Origin: Marsupella aquatica
Taxonomy: Eukaryota > Marchantiophyta
DNA: 64,000 bases
Direction: 5' to 3'
Assembly: GCA_973895155.1 (NCBI GenBank)
Contig: OZ316892.1
Coordinates: forward strand, 4,278,001 to 4,342,000
Each line of letters begins with the position of its first letter. Position 1 is the stretch's first letter. Of the stretch, positions 21,960 to 34,145 are shown piece after piece. The notes beneath the pieces were generated by a model. That model saw only the letters and a program-made list of their open reading frames with translations. It had not been told where the DNA came from and searched no databases. The translations under genes were made by a program, and so were the position numbers.

Positions 21960-23029
21960 GTGTGTATGTCAGGTGACGTGGTATACCGTAGTCTCAGTGC
22001 CCGCGCCCTGCGCTTGCTGCCCGGCAGCCCGTCCGCCCACTCACTCGCCCGAGCCCGCCCCCTCGGCCCGCCATCACCATGCCTTGGCGTCCTCAGAGGG
22101 CGGGGCAGCGGGGCCCGCCGCAAGTAGGCTCGTCATCCTCCCACCTTTCCGTCGCCACGCCCGACTCGCTATATTGCCTCTCCCCCCTTGTCTCCTCAGC
22201 ACTCTTTCTCCCTCCCTCTCTCACTCTCTCCGTCCGCCCCTGTCTCCCCTCCCCGTCACGCCCACAGACAGCGCACCGCGCATCATCGAACAGTTCACCA
22301 ACACCCCTCCTCCGCCTTCATTTCATTCTCCGCTGCCACCATCCTTCTCCATTCCGTCGTCGTCGCACGAGACTCGCACGAGACGGTCGACCACGATTCT
22401 CCCGAGACACTCCTTCGTCGAGGTTTCACTGCGGGATCGTTGGTCCCTCGGAGCAGATTTGGTTCTACAATTCGAAGGAGAAGAGGGAAGAGGAAAGGGA
22501 TTATAGGTCCGTGAGTTGTGTGGCGTTTTTCTTAGATCGTGAGCGGATTCGGTTTGAGGAGCGGCGGTGTTAATCGTCGAACGATTTTGGGGGACGAGAG
22601 AGGACTCTTTGTCCAGGGCTCGATCATTCCGGCGAGTGCGATCACGAGGATTGCAAGTGTGCAGATGTGCGGATTCCAAGGGTGTTAATGAGACGGTTGG
22701 TCCGGGTTTTGGTCTCGTGGATCGCGGGAGGTGGAGATTTAGGAGGATTCATTCGTTCGGACGACCGCGCGCTAGTTTTGCAGAGTCGGTTGTAGAGAAG
22801 TAGGATCCTGGCAGCGCCGGCTGCTTAAATTTTGTTACCCTGTCTGCTCCAACATTCGTAGTCTCTTATCGGCCGTAGTGACCACAAAGGACGGTCGGGA
22901 CGCATTCGAGATTTCGCATCTGTTGCTAGGTGAATTCTCGTAGAGCACTGCATAGGACGAGGCTAGGACTAGAAGGCCAGGTTGCAAGGATTCCCTTCGC
23001 ATCGCTGCTGCCCTCCCACTTTTGACATT
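21960..23029 (+). promoter_or_regulatory. GC-rich promoter and leader region of the ERF gene
   Basis: The kilobase before the ERF start is GC-rich with pyrimidine tracts (CCCTCCCTCTCTCACTCTC near 22211), typical of plant core promoters or leaders. Large overlapping open frames here are compositional artefacts. No TATA box is obvious and the transcription start is not located. Upstream ATGs could form uORFs. Confidence 0.45.
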
Positions 23030-23950
23030 ATGGCCTTGCGAGATGAGGAGCAAGCGAGCAAGACTCACCAGGCAGAGCAGGGGGCACATTTCAGAGGGGT
23101 GAGGAAGAGGCCGTGGGGCAGGTTTGCTGCCGAGATTCGCGATCCATGGAAGAAGACTAGAGTTTGGTTGGGGACTTTTGATACAGCGGAGGAGGCCGCA
23201 AGAGCGTATGATTCCGCTGCGCGGGCACTGAGAGGCGCCAAGGCCAAGACGAACTTCGTCACTCCATGCGACGATCAGAGCACCAGTCAAAGCTCCACCG
23301 TCGAGTCTTGGAGCAGTCCGAAGAACCTTCAGAGGCCTGCCCCCTCCGATTCATGGCGGATCGATCTGAACGTCTCCTTCAACGATTATGTGACACCAGT
23401 GGAGGATCCGAGCAGTAGAGCTGCAGCGAAGACCATCAGCGGGGCTCGATCTTGTCGGAGCCCTTCGGAGAACGTTGCGTGTGCTGTGTCGGGGAAACGA
23501 CCTTCGACTCTTCTCTTTGAAGATGTAAGCGCCGGCGGCGATAAGCGTGCCAAAGTTGGCAAGAAGTTTGCCTCTACAGTCCCAGATAGAAGAGGGGTCG
23601 ACGGAAGGGAATGGTCGGCGAAAGGAGTCGTCCAACAAGGTTTGGAGACCCGCGCCTGCCATAGCGACTGCGACTCCTCTTCGTCTGTAATTTTGGATAC
23701 GGAGGCGCCCTGTGTGCCTGATGCGAAGCCGGCATCATCCACGCGATCGGGCCCCCTCCTCGACCTGAACATGCCACCTTCGGCCGAGTACTATTCGAAC
23801 GATAGTGAGCCTTCTTGTGAGTATGCCGAAGAGAAAGGGTTGACCCTTCCTCCTTCTTCGGCCAGGAACGTAGAGTTTGAGAACAAAAAGGCCCCCGCGC
23901 CAGCCCTCTTGTTCGGTTGGAATGCGTTGCCATTGTGCAGTCGGGCCTGA
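23030..23950 (+). CDS. ERF-family AP2 transcription factor with EAR repressor motifs
   Basis: The frame encodes 306 residues without introns. I chose the ATG at 23030 because the frame upstream lacks another ATG and the AP2 domain starts soon after. Residues 20-77 form one AP2/ERF domain with YRG-element-like [19 protein letters not shown] and the RAYD element [16 protein letters not shown]. The A and D of AAEIRD fit the ERF, not DREB, subfamily, which binds GCC-box DNA. Two DLN-type EAR motifs are visible, IDLNVS (about 111-116) and LDLNMPP (about 244-250). These recruit TOPLESS or SAP18-type corepressors in known class VIII ERFs, so a repressor role is inferred. The region between is Ser-rich and probably disordered. 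A single AP2 domain excludes the ANT/AP2 subfamily. No neighbour suggests a specific pathway. Confidence 0.93.
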   Translation: MALRDEEQASKTHQAEQGAHFRGVRKRPWGRFAAEIRDPWKKTRVWLGTFDTAEEAARAYDSAARALRGAKAKTNFVTPCDDQSTSQSSTVESWSSPKNLQRPAPSDSWRIDLNVSFNDYVTPVEDPSSRAAAKTISGARSCRSPSENVACAVSGKRPSTLLFEDVSAGGDKRAKVGKKFASTVPDRRGVDGREWSAKGVVQQGLETRACHSDCDSSSSVILDTEAPCVPDAKPASSTRSGPLLDLNMPPSAEYYSNDSEPSCEYAEEKGLTLPPSSARNVEFENKKAPAPALLFGWNALPLCSRA

Positions 23951-26023
23951 GCTCGAGTTTGTAGAAGGATAAAGTCGTAGATGTAGGACAAGGATTTTAG
24001 TTTCAGTTGAGATACGCAGAGACCAACCTTAAAAGTCATCCAACCTTCGGCTGTAAGCCAGCCAGCCTGCAAACATCTTATTTTTTTCGTGTATAAGCTT
24101 GGTACATTCACCAACGGACACTGATTTGTTCATATTGAAAAAAACTTGGGCTACCTGTGATGTCTTTGATTTCACATTCCTAGCAATCAAATCTGGGACC
24201 GAGAACTCCGGCGCCCTTATCAAACTACAATTTCGTCGGTTGTACTTGGATTCGTCTGGTTTGGTCTGGAATTCAGCTGTGATGTTGTGTTCTTTGTGCT
24301 TTCTAGTCACAGTCGGATGTCAAGCAAAAAAGTGTCTGTGGAAGACTCTGCACTTTCCAACGAGACTCGTCCAATTCGTGTCGGGTTCGATATAGTACGC
24401 ATCACTTTTGCTTATCCCATTGCAATTGTTTGAGTCGTTGGGAAGATTGTCAGATCTGCTTCCGAGATCAGTCCAGTTCAATCGTATTGTGATCGAGTCT
24501 CCACTACAGGTATGGATATTAGCCAGCTTTTTTTATGTGAAAAAGCTTGTTCAGATTGAATGCAAGGATTTCCTTTGCTCGTTGCTTGGATCACAGTTTC
24601 GAGCTTTGTGACGTCATCGTGGCAAGTCGAGTTTCATTATCGGTGGTTTCAAAAGTTCAGTTGATCGTCTGAGCTCACTGGATCTGCACAGCCTTGATCG
24701 AGGCGTTCCAATACTGACAAATCGGCGAGGTACTCTTCGAAGGACTGGATTTCAGCTCTGAAGCGTTCAAGTAGTGACAGTCTGCAAGGTACTCCTCGAA
24801 GGTCTTTGGACTCCAGCTTTGAAAAATCTATGAACTTCTTCGTACAGTTCCGGATATGTACCGACTCTGATAGGTTTAGTCAGAAGGATTACGGAATCGT
24901 TTGGTTGTTCTAATTTAGCTTCTCAATCAGCGATACTGGGATCGTGCCAAACGACAAGCCTGTCTCCGGATTGGCACCACTTCTTATGACGGTAGATCCG
25001 AGGGTCTTAGGTACATTCTTCGCATTGCTCAGCTGCAGGATGTTCGCATTTTGGAATCAAGGGATTTTTTCTGCTGAAGGGTGGAGGTAGTGACTTTCTC
25101 ACTGCGACTTGGGGCAGAATTCGAGGGCATCCAAGCTATTGGTGAGTGTACATTTCGTGGACTACCCGTTCCTCGATAAAGGGCACCGATCTCTGTTCTC
25201 AAACAGCGAGCACAGTGAGCTTTTCTGTCAGCGGCTCATACGTCAGTTTCCATCACGTGGGCCTACAGCTCAGTCCAGTCCGCGACTTAGTAGCCTTCAA
25301 TTCTTATTAGCCTTCAGTCATATCGTCATTAGGTGTTGGGAAGCCATCAAAGGCCGGGGCCGGAGATTCAAGATTGTGAACTGTATAGTCATGCTTCATT
25401 TGTCTTGTCCGGGATTGAAGACATCACATTCCGGGCCGAAAGATTGTGAACTGAAAAGTCTGTTCCCAAACGTCTCACTTCTGTTGGCAGAAAGCAACGT
25501 CGTGTAGAACCATTCGATTTTGGATCCGCTACCACTCTCGGACATGGCAGATCATGCGGACTGTCTGCAATTTGTAAATGTTCCTTCACCTCGGCTTTAA
25601 TCCCTCTTTAATGTCGCATGGGAAATGAGTATTGGGCAACAAAAGACGAGGTCAGGTACGATGGCGAATTAAATCCTGTTACACACAACCTCCGCCCTCC
25701 TTCATTCCTGCTTGGGCTACCTCATAAAGGCGAGAGAGAAAGGGGAGAGAGAGCGCAAGTACGAAGCAGCCCCATGAATCCTCCACATTTTCTACACGGA
25801 TGCAATTTACGGTGCCTCTCGACACAACTGCGCGCACGACGCAGACACGAAGATTCGTCTATAACATCATCCTGCCACCTCTACTCCATCGCACGCTTTT
25901 CTCTTATAATTGCAACTCTACTAATACCTTACCGATTATCAGAATAGATCATGCCAAGGGCTAATTTTAATATTTTTATCTTTCTAATATAAGGAAATAA
26001 ACTTATCCTCACTTGCTTAATCA
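23951..26023. other. 3' flank of the ERF gene and unassigned sequence
   Basis: Sequence after the ERF stop stays moderately GC-rich to about 25500 and may include a long 3' UTR. No polyadenylation site can be fixed. Short frames (25109-25507 and others) have no recognised motif. Confidence 0.4.
24692..24825. repeat. Two-unit tandem repeat, about 64 bp
   Basis: GCGAGGTACTCTTCGAAGG (about 24724) and GCAAGGTACTCCTCGAAGG (about 24784) lie in consecutive units. Both continue through GGAYTYCAGCT and TGAA. It lies downstream of the ERF gene and has no visible function. Confidence 0.65.
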
Positions 26024-26112
26024 GGCATGGTCGCGCTTGTCTTAGTGTGAAAGTCTATAAAAGCAGGCATGAGTAGGCATGGTTGTGCTTGTCTTAGTGA
26101 AAGTCTAAAAAA
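26024..26112. repeat. Two-unit direct repeat, 52 bp apart
   Basis: GGCATGGTCGCGCTTGTCTT (26024) and GGCATGGTTGTGCTTGTCTT (26076) are each followed by AGTG and GAAAGTCTA. The two CpGs in the first copy are TpGs in the second. Confidence 0.75.
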
Positions 26113-27495
26113 TAACCTATCCTGAAAACATATTTAACCATGCATGACTGGTGACTCTTTCTTGCCAAATAATGGCACCAACTGACAAAACTAGCATCAA
26201 CTAAATTTTTGTATTAATGTTTTCACACATACCAAAGAAACAAGATTTTAGATAGGTCTAATGTCACGAATAATCTAGTATGTAAGACCTTTCAAATTAT
26301 AATGGAATATAGCTATCTAATAAAGCTAGGACAAGGGTTGGTGATCTGGAGTGAGGCATCTAGACTGTGGCTCTGGGGGTGCACCCACCGTTGGAATGCA
26401 ACTGGAAAAAAAGGACACAATGATACTCACTATATCGTTACTAACAAAGCTAGAACATTCAGGCTAGTCCCGTGAATAATTTATATAGATTATAGACATT
26501 CACTCTAATAATAATGTATACATTGATACATTATTGTTTTCATTGTACTGCTGAGTAAAGGATAAAGCTGTGTTTTAATTATATTGCTGAGTTGAATATT
26601 GTGGACTGAAAAGTGACTCAGCAAGGTCAAACGAGTGAAGGGTTTCATATATAATTCTTTCACTTTTAAGAAACATATACATTGATATATGAGTGTTTTA
26701 TATCAAAATGCTTAGGATCAAATATGGATTGTAATATTTTTCCAAGTTTCATAACACTACCTCAGATTTTGCTCATGGGACAAAAAAATTCAATAATTAT
26801 CTATTTAATGCGCTAAGCTCATAGTCCATAGAGTACTCTTGCCCAATTCCTCGCCTATTAGACCAGGCCAGGTTAGGGCTTCCGTCCTCATGGCACACCA
26901 CTTACATTCTGGGGCACTTGCCTGCCCAAAGGCCCACCGATATCAATCAGGTACTGTATGTATTGTTGTTCTTTTATGGTATTAGAGCTTCTCAACGGCT
27001 TGGTTACTCTAAGTAATAAATACCTAGTCCGCCAATTTAGTTTAGCGTAAGAGTGTCAGGCTGGCCATGACGTTTTTCCTGCTTGCACCAGTTCCTGCCA
27101 TTCCAATATTGTTCCAGATAGGTCACCTGAGGAGATGCAGAATGGCAAATAGCGCATTTTTGGCAGGCTGGAAAAAGTTTTTCCCAGGCTTTGCAAATTG
27201 CATTGACGCTTGACAGTCTGCCACACTAGCAAATCAGGCACCAACTTCACTGTTCCTCGTACTCTTCACAGTTCACTCTGCAACCATCCTGTGAAGTGTG
27301 AATGCCCCAAATGGCAAGCACCCAAATGGCAACCACTTTTGCGACAAACAAAATTATTCGAGATGGCTCTACTATCTCTGCCTACATTTGTGTCATATGT
27401 ATCACAGTGTCCCTTCAAGGTCGTTTTACCCGCCCACAGGTGGTAAACCACTGCGTATGGTCTAAGTGACAATCATGGTCAAGTGAAACTCAGCC
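26113..27495. other. No gene recognised, AT-rich
   Basis: AT-rich sequence with short unrelated frames. I see no gene, RNA or structured repeat here. Confidence 0.5.
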
Positions 27496-28125
27496 CCAAT
27501 CCCTCCAGGATAACTGCCCACCCAAAAGAAAGAAAAAACAGACAACACCCTGTAACGTGTTCTGTGTCGATTATCCGCTCCCCTCGTTCTGCCCACCCCC
27601 ATGACAGGCAAACCACCCCACCCCCACCCGATCGCCGTGTACCGTATCGTCCGCCTTCCCTCCCGCCCGCGTTGGCGCCCGCCAAACAGGACCTTCGCGG
27701 TGCCCACTTGACCGAGCCCTGCGTACCTGCCCGGGTGGTGCGTACCTGCCCGCGCATCGCGTACACTCTTTGACGGAGCGGGCGGCACAGACACACAGGA
27801 AGAGAGAGAGAGAGAGAGAAAGAGAGAGTAAATTAATAAACAAAACAACAAAATGATAATAATGGCCCACAGAAAATGACCAACAGAATCATTGCCGCAC
27901 CGCCCTCTTTCTGCCGCGAATCTTACAATCTCTACCGCCGAAATTCGAGATTCGCAGATCCCGAACCTGACCCAGCCTGCGGCTCGGGACCATGCAGTCG
28001 TAGATCAAGGCGAGAGATATGCGGACCGTGTATTAATACGATTTTAAATACTGGTCCGTATCTAGGCACGTTTTCCCGGGCCTACAGGAACACCACGGCT
28101 TTGGGCAGTCAAACGAAGTGAAAGA
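27496..28125. other. GC-rich island with GA microsatellite
   Basis: CpG-rich from about 27540 to 27790, then an AG microsatellite (about 27800-27827), then a second CpG-rich part to about 28090. Overlapping frames on both strands are low-complexity. Similar to the islands at 7330 and 20220 in composition, though I found no clear sequence match between them. Confidence 0.4.
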
Positions 28126-28639
28126 CCGAAACAGGAAAAGGGAAAAGGGTTTTTCACTCTCTCGCCTTATTATTAAAAGAAAAATGGAAAAGTCAAGATT
28201 GAGAAACGACCATTAAATGTCTTTTATATGCATGATGTAAGAATAGGTTTATTAAGCGTTGATGTTTCCTCTGAAATTAAATCAGGACCGTGTCATAAGT
28301 GTAAATAAATTGCAATTGGCTTTACAAAAACTTGGGGTCCAGTCACTGATGCACTCTAACTAGTGTCTAGTTCAAGCAGGGCGGCTCAAGGAAACGTCTA
28401 TGGGGTGCTCTAATTTTGCCTAGAATTGTACATCACCTCCAGAGTAGACTCAAGCATTTCCAAACTGTGGCTCCTTTGGAGTTTGTATGTATTCATTTTC
28501 ATTTCAAAGATTTTTGTCTAGAGTAATCTTTAAAACAAAAAGTGACGGCTGAGTTAGTTTTGGCGACCAAAATTGTAATTGACCCTTGGGGCTTGTAAAG
28601 ACACCTTAAATAAACCACTGTTTCCAAACGGGAGACAAA
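28126..28639. other. No gene recognised
   Basis: AT-rich sequence between the GC island and the satellite-like array. No motif or convincing frame is seen. Confidence 0.5.
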
Positions 28640-29650
28640 CTTTTATTGTCACCTGCTTGAGGAAAAAGTGAAAACATGAGCTTTGCTTACTGGCCAGTAA
28701 CCATTGCATTCAAAATAAAATAGGAATCAAGAAATAACCGAAGCAAGTTTTCTCTCGTCAATGTGTTCAGAAAACATTGCTATCAAATTTTAAAATGAAT
28801 AATTATATCCATAAACTCGGAGTACAGCATTCACCCAAACACGAAATATACCATTGTTAAAAAATTTGGAGAATCTCACTGTTGCAACTGACACGACAAA
28901 TAACCAAAATAACTGGTCAGTAAACAATTGTGTTCAAAGTTTTAAAATGAACATCCAATGTAGATAGAGTACAGCATTCACCCCAACATAAAATAAAGAT
29001 GTTTAAAAAGTTCGGAGACAGTCTTCTCGACAGGATTTCTCTATTTCAACTGCCTGGAAACAGAACCAAGGAAACATGAACTCCTGTTACTAGTCAATAA
29101 ACAATTGCGGTCAAAACTAAAAATGGAACTAGTCGTGCAATGAAGATATGGTAAAACTGTACTCTCCGCCGAACTCGGACTATAGCACACCCCAACAGAA
29201 AGTAAACCATTCTTAAAAAAATTAGGAGGCAAGAACCTATCTACCAACCAGATTTAACTCCTGTCACTGGCTCCTAAACTTTGCTCTCGACAAACTCGAA
29301 GTACGGCATTGACCCATCTCTCAAAACAAATCCGAGAAAATCTTCGATTGCAACCCACGAACATTAGCTCTGTTGTACTGGTAAGTCCAATTTTCGTTTT
29401 AAGCTAAACCCTAAAATTACCCATCCAGTGAAGATATATATATAAACTTCACTCTGGATAACTCGCAGTAAATTTTCACAAATAATCGAAAAAATTAGCT
29501 CGTTTTTACTTGGTAAGTAAAATCCTCTCTGAGGGATAAACCCAAAACTAAACATCCAATGTAAGGTATGAAAAAGCCTTTATTGTCGATAATCTCGGAG
29601 TACGGCAGTCACCCCAGAGATAAGAACGTCGGTAGGTCACTCCACTATTT
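28640..29650. repeat. Degenerate tandem satellite-like array
   Basis: A landmark AACTCGGAGTACAGCATTCA followed by CCC recurs in altered form near 28813, 28963, 29168, 29293, 29460 and 29590. A second landmark, AAAATGAACATCCAATGTA or variants, precedes most copies, and TTCTCTCGT or CTCTCGACA-type motifs lie between. Spacing is about 125-205 bp, so units have gained or lost sequence. It is not coding. Confidence 0.7.
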
Positions 29651-30039
29651 TTCTGTCTTTCAGGGCAGGATCCCTTTTGTCCCGTTAGGATCCGCATGTT
29701 GAGGGCACGGAGATGCGTGTGTCAGGAAACCGGAGGCTTGTACCTCACTCGTCAGCAGCGGGCAGTACGCGGAAATGCGATCATTGTTGTTGTGTTTATC
29801 TACGCAACGGAGACAACTCAAATAGTGCGGATTGGTGGGCGTCACGACGCCCAATCAAAACTAATCGAAAGGACAGGACGGTTTTCTTGTCTCCTTCCTT
29901 GTTTACGCTCACGGAGTCACGGGCAGCGGAGTTGCTCCGGGATGGGCATAAGTTAGATCTTTCTGTTCTGACTCTGTTTGTGCCTACAGGATTGTGGTTT
30001 ATTATTGTCTCCTTGACCACTGGCCTCCAGTGGTCGTGC
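29651..30039. other. Unassigned, moderately GC-rich
   Basis: An open frame at 29713-30129 runs into the element at 30040. Its C-terminal peptide resembles one read from the SINE-like copy at 2100 (both contain QAQGFT), so the frame end is repeat-derived. No domain is recognised. Confidence 0.4.
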
Positions 30040-30620
30040 TTTTTTATGGGTTGGACTGCACTCTGTCCGCTCCAAAATTGTTTGGACTTACCAAGTTACC
30101 AAGCACAGGGATTCACAACCACGTGGTAATTAGGTGCTAATAATAAGTAATTAAAGTAAAACAGCAGTGACTGGAAAAACGCACTTACATCTCTAACACT
30201 CTTTCTAATTGAATGATATATTACAGTGCAAACAAACAATAGGCAATCGGGAAACCGTATCTCCCAGGCAGGGGAGAAAACAAGGAAAAACCCCCAAGGA
30301 AACCAAAGAGCCACAATGCACGACCATTCCAGGCAGGGGACAAAACAAGGAAAATCCCCCAAGGAAACCAAAGAGCCACATGCAAGACTATCTTCATACT
30401 ACTGTAAAAGAAAACCTTAATACTACTGAGTGGGAAACTGAAAAGTCTCTTAAAGTTGTGGAGTAATTAATATAGGAGGGCAAGGAAGAGTAATTTGTAC
30501 CTAAAATCAACAGCCTTTGCACAATCAAGAGTTGTGAATCCCTGTGCCCTATGAAGTGCAATGAACTTCGGAAAAGACCTCGCTCTACACAAAAACCAGA
30601 TAGACCCATAAGAAGCGGTC
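30040..30620 (-). mobile_element. SINE-like or foldback element with internal tandem repeat
   Basis: CACAGGGATTCACAAC (about 30105) and its inverse GTTGTGAATCCCTGTG (about 30532) flank the segment. Looser inverted similarity extends about 80 bp outward, including an ATGGGT block. Inside are two units of about 66 bp at 30261 and 30327, each with CCAGGCAGGGGA and AAGGAAACCAAAGAGCCACA. Read on the minus strand, 30210-30620 matches the body and 3' tail of the SINE-like element at 1960-2410. One explanation is a full minus-strand copy beside a truncated plus-strand copy. Confidence 0.5.
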
Positions 30621-32289
30621 AACAATAGGGTGCATGAGCTACGGAGTTCACTTGGATGGCATTTAAGAATTGGTTAGCCAGCATTTTCATTGTTTATGAT
30701 GGTACAGGCAATTGGGTTCATGAACCCATGTGGTGCACATAATTATCACTAATTTAAGGATTCCGTTTGCTAAGTTTAGTAGCCTTAAGGAAATTTGCTT
30801 TTATATACGTCTGTCACTAAAGATGATTGAAGTTATAATAGTGTCATTGTTCTTATTACATTTATAAATATATCATGATTTTTTTATATAATTTTCTTGA
30901 TTATGTTCCTCATCCACATACAAAATAATATTTATAAATATAAAAAATGTCAATATTGTCAAATTTGGTGGCAAAGAATTTAAAAGCTATTAGAGCAATG
31001 TACTCTTCCCTTGTGTAATGGGTAATGCTTGATTGCCTCTCTTTAGTATTTTTTTTCTTTTCCTTTTTAGGTTTCTATCACAACCTACTGTTGAATTTGG
31101 GGACAAATTTATAGATGCAATAGTGCATGCTGATGTGGAACACCCTTCACCATGTGAAAATCAAGTAACAAGCTGGGCATCCTCTTGGCCTTTAGAGGAG
31201 TTATCCTTCTCTAATTAGCAATGAAGGATCTCCATTCCGAAATTAGGCTTCATAATTCATGTAAAAATGTCACATTTTCATTTTTAAGATCATTTGACTC
31301 ATATTTGATTGCAGAGTGGATCAGTGTGAATTTGGACATCTATTTTTATTATTGTTTATGACACAAAGTCAATAACATTAAGCTAAAATGATAGATATAC
31401 AAATCATGTGACATTAGATGTGTATAAAGTAATCTAGAATTGACATATCAATCATTTTGAAATCCTAAATGCTTGTCAAATGGATATATGATCCTTTGAA
31501 ATGGATATGTGATCTAGTTTCCTTATGTGTTTAACTTAATTAATTGTGGATTCCATTCAAAAGAATACATCCAGAATAAGCTGGTAAAGAATACATCCAG
31601 AATAAGTCTTGGATTTTCACTCATTTCAGTATGTTAAGGGATTGGACCCAAACGTATAAAAGTATGAGTCCATTCCCAGACCGTATCCTTGATAGGTAGA
31701 TTTTTGAATGGCTTCGTTTATTGGAATTTTATTTTCAAGCGATTACAGGTCTTGCGAATAGTCCCTAACGTGTGGAGCGAGGCCAAAACAAAGGGCGCAG
31801 GATTTTTAACATGATTGCATTTTTGACATGATTGACTGGCACAAAGAGGTGGCTATTGCTTTTCGTGGTGGCCCGTTTTGGCCACCGTCACAATTGTTTT
31901 GCAGAGGTTGGGATGTTGATGATCATTCTCTAGCTAGGGAACCTATTTTTAGTTTGCTCTGTAGACACTGCCCCCACCCAGCCGTCCATATATGGGACTA
32001 GATGAGGGCAGCCACGAGTCATGGTTACCCTACATGTTGAAACAGAGGGGAAATAAAGTCATGTTGTACTTGTTTCAAACATAGGTGTGATCCTTTTTCA
32101 CTACCCAACTTATGCTACATGACTGGTTTCTTCCCTCACCCAGACAATTCTGCTCCAGATTCTTCTCCCGCATGTAACACGGGTTATGTGCCCAATTGCA
32201 TGGGGCGGATTATTTATATCATGTGCCACAGGTACTTGTGGAACTGTAGTTGCAGAAATTATCCAATGTAAACAAAATTCAACTATGAA
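30621..32289. other. No gene recognised; short 26-bp duplication
   Basis: AT-rich sequence with a 16-bp perfect palindrome TGGGTTCATGAACCCA at 30713-30728 and a duplication of AAGAATACATCCAGAATAAG at 31561 and 31587. Nothing coding is supported. Confidence 0.5.
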
Positions 32290-32670
32290 CCAGTAGTTAG
32301 ACTGAATATAAAACACTCCAAAGAACAACAGGGGCCAGAGCTAGTACAAAACCATATGATACAGAGGAGACATGATCCCAAAGACAAGAACTCCATAAAG
32401 TGGGAAACCAAGGGAAAAATCTGGGAAGACCAATGAGCCGAAAAGCCCAATACTCCTAAACAACAGCCAAAGAACTAGAACTCAAGCCCTACTACTCAAC
32501 AAACTGAAAAGTATGGTATAGCTCCGGAGTAACCACACAAGAGGGCCACAAAGAGTAAATTGACTAGAAGCCTTTAATTTAACTGCCTTGGCCCAACACA
32601 TGATAGTGAATGCTTGAGCCCTCTATAGAACAACTGACACCGTTGTAAAAAAAGAAGCCAATGAGGACTG
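32290..32670 (-). mobile_element. SINE-like repeat copy
   Basis: Aligned by eye to 30210-30620 in the same orientation: AACTGAAAAGT, GGAGTAA, GAGGGC, AAGAGTAA, AGCCTTT and AACAACTGACAC-type blocks follow in the same order with many substitutions. On the minus strand its end GGAGTGTTTTATATTCAG corresponds to the GTGTAATATATA tail of other copies. No head with Pol III boxes was found. Confidence 0.5.
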
Positions 32671-33369
32671 AAACCAGGGAGTAGTTGGATTGCTTTGCAC
32701 CAAGGCAGTTCCACTTTAAATTAAGAAATATTCAGTATTTCCTTCTCGTCTCTGTTGATGAGTACTACCAAGAGGGCTACAAAGTAGTTCCTCTTAGTTG
32801 CGGGCTCCAATCTACCTTTGATGACATTCTCATCTCATCCTTTCATATAATTCAAGCTTCTCATCATCGTTTGGAAGAAAGAGGCTCAGTAAAATAATGG
32901 TTTCCAGTTGCAATAGACAAAGTGGTCCCTAACCCTAAATTGAAAACTAGAACGCTCAGGAAAGTTCAATGTTTTTGGCGCGCAGCTAATGATCATGTTT
33001 TTTGTTTTGGGCTTTCTTTTTGTTGCATAATTTGGTTGACTAGGTAAGTACCTGATTTGAGTATCTTTGGTTTTTTGGTTTGGATTTTCCTTCAAGCGAA
33101 AACCAAGCATTGACCACTGAGGCAGGTAGATCCACCCCGTGTCTATATTTCTATCTATATCTAGATAATATGCAATCTTAATCCGGGTCCTAAACTGTTT
33201 TTCTCAAACTGCGTGTACTAATGATTGGTTAAACCCTAATCCAAACCCTGAACCCTAAACATCAGGAGGACTCTAGCACTAGCCTCATCTCAAGCAAACC
33301 AGAGTTGGTCCCAACTTGTTCTAGGTCGTGTAGATGACTAGAAGATTATGATTGGCACTATAGTCAATA
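32671..33369. other. No gene recognised; telomere-like patch
   Basis: AT-rich sequence. The patch at 33231-33260 is described separately. Short frames are unremarkable. Confidence 0.5.
33231..33260. repeat. Degenerate interstitial telomere-like repeat
   Basis: AAACCCTAATCC, AAACCCTG and AACCCTAAAC follow each other, which is the plant telomere unit CCCTAAA in about three imperfect copies. It could be a chance or gene-flank telo-box cluster. Confidence 0.5.
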
Positions 33370-33780
33370 ATGAAATTTATTGCGGAAGAATGCAAGACTT
33401 ATGAATGTTGAGCAAAGACACTACGCACAACAACATGCATATGTGAGCATCAAACAAATACATAGTGGACACTATAGATACATGGTTCACCTTCACAAGA
33501 CTACGTCCAGGTGAACACACCAGAGCTTTCTTAAACTCTAAACACACTGGTCATACCAGCTCCCTACCCCGCTCCCTACCTCTCAATTGGCTTTGAAACA
33601 ATGAACCTGCGTTCCTTCACACAAGGAAATACTATCTTGCTTGTGTATATATATAGTAAGTAGCATGGTTACCAAGTACCCAGGAAAGTACCTGACTATT
33701 GTTAGTTTAGTAATTAACTCTTGTTCCCGGATTTACTTAGTTTGGCTTTACTACAATTAGATAACTCTTGATTACATTAG
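33370..33780. mobile_element. Solo-LTR-like fragment
   Basis: This stretch has ACATGGTTCACC, then ACTACGTCCAGGTGAACA, two CTCCCTACC blocks, a TATATATATAG patch and a TTAACTCTTG tail. The same order is seen at 3735-4075 and 33845-34145. The adjacent AAGATCAAATTGGACTAGGC (33784) may be an LTR edge. No retroviral-type internal domains lie nearby. Confidence 0.4.
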
Positions 33781-33844
33781 GATAAGATCAAATTGGACTA
33801 GGCCCACTAATCTCAGTTCCCCTTGGGTGGATAGGTTGGAGGGA

Positions 33845-34145
33845 GAGCTTTTGGGGATAATACTCATCTCGAGACACCATGCACATGTAAACACCATACA
33901 AAGTAGTCGACACAGCGAGTACATGGTTCACCTCCTGACTGAGGCTACAGCCACGTGAAAGCAAGAGACCTTTACTTCTCTCTTGCTCCACTCCAACAAT
34001 GAACTTAAGATCCACCAGGGGCTAGCATCAACCCTGGTTATATATAATATGCATCACTACTAACCTTAGCTAAGTCCTAACCTGAGTTAGCCTAACTGCG
34101 GTTAGCCCTAGAGTCACAAGACTAAGAGCAATACTCAACAAGAGT
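33845..34145. mobile_element. Second solo-LTR-like fragment
   Basis: Same block order as the copy at 33370: GTACATGGTTCACC (33919), GGCTACAGCCACGTGAA, CTTGCTCCACTCC, a TATATATAAT patch and a tail with TTAGCCCTAG. It lies in direct orientation about 450 bp after the first. The pair could be two solo LTRs or a deleted element. Confidence 0.4.

Noticed and set aside
21943-22573. Overlapping long frames of 187, 164 and 108 codons before the ERF gene
   Set aside because: Three overlapping frames in GC-rich, CT-rich DNA with low-complexity Ser/Pro/Arg peptides; consistent with promoter composition rather than protein.
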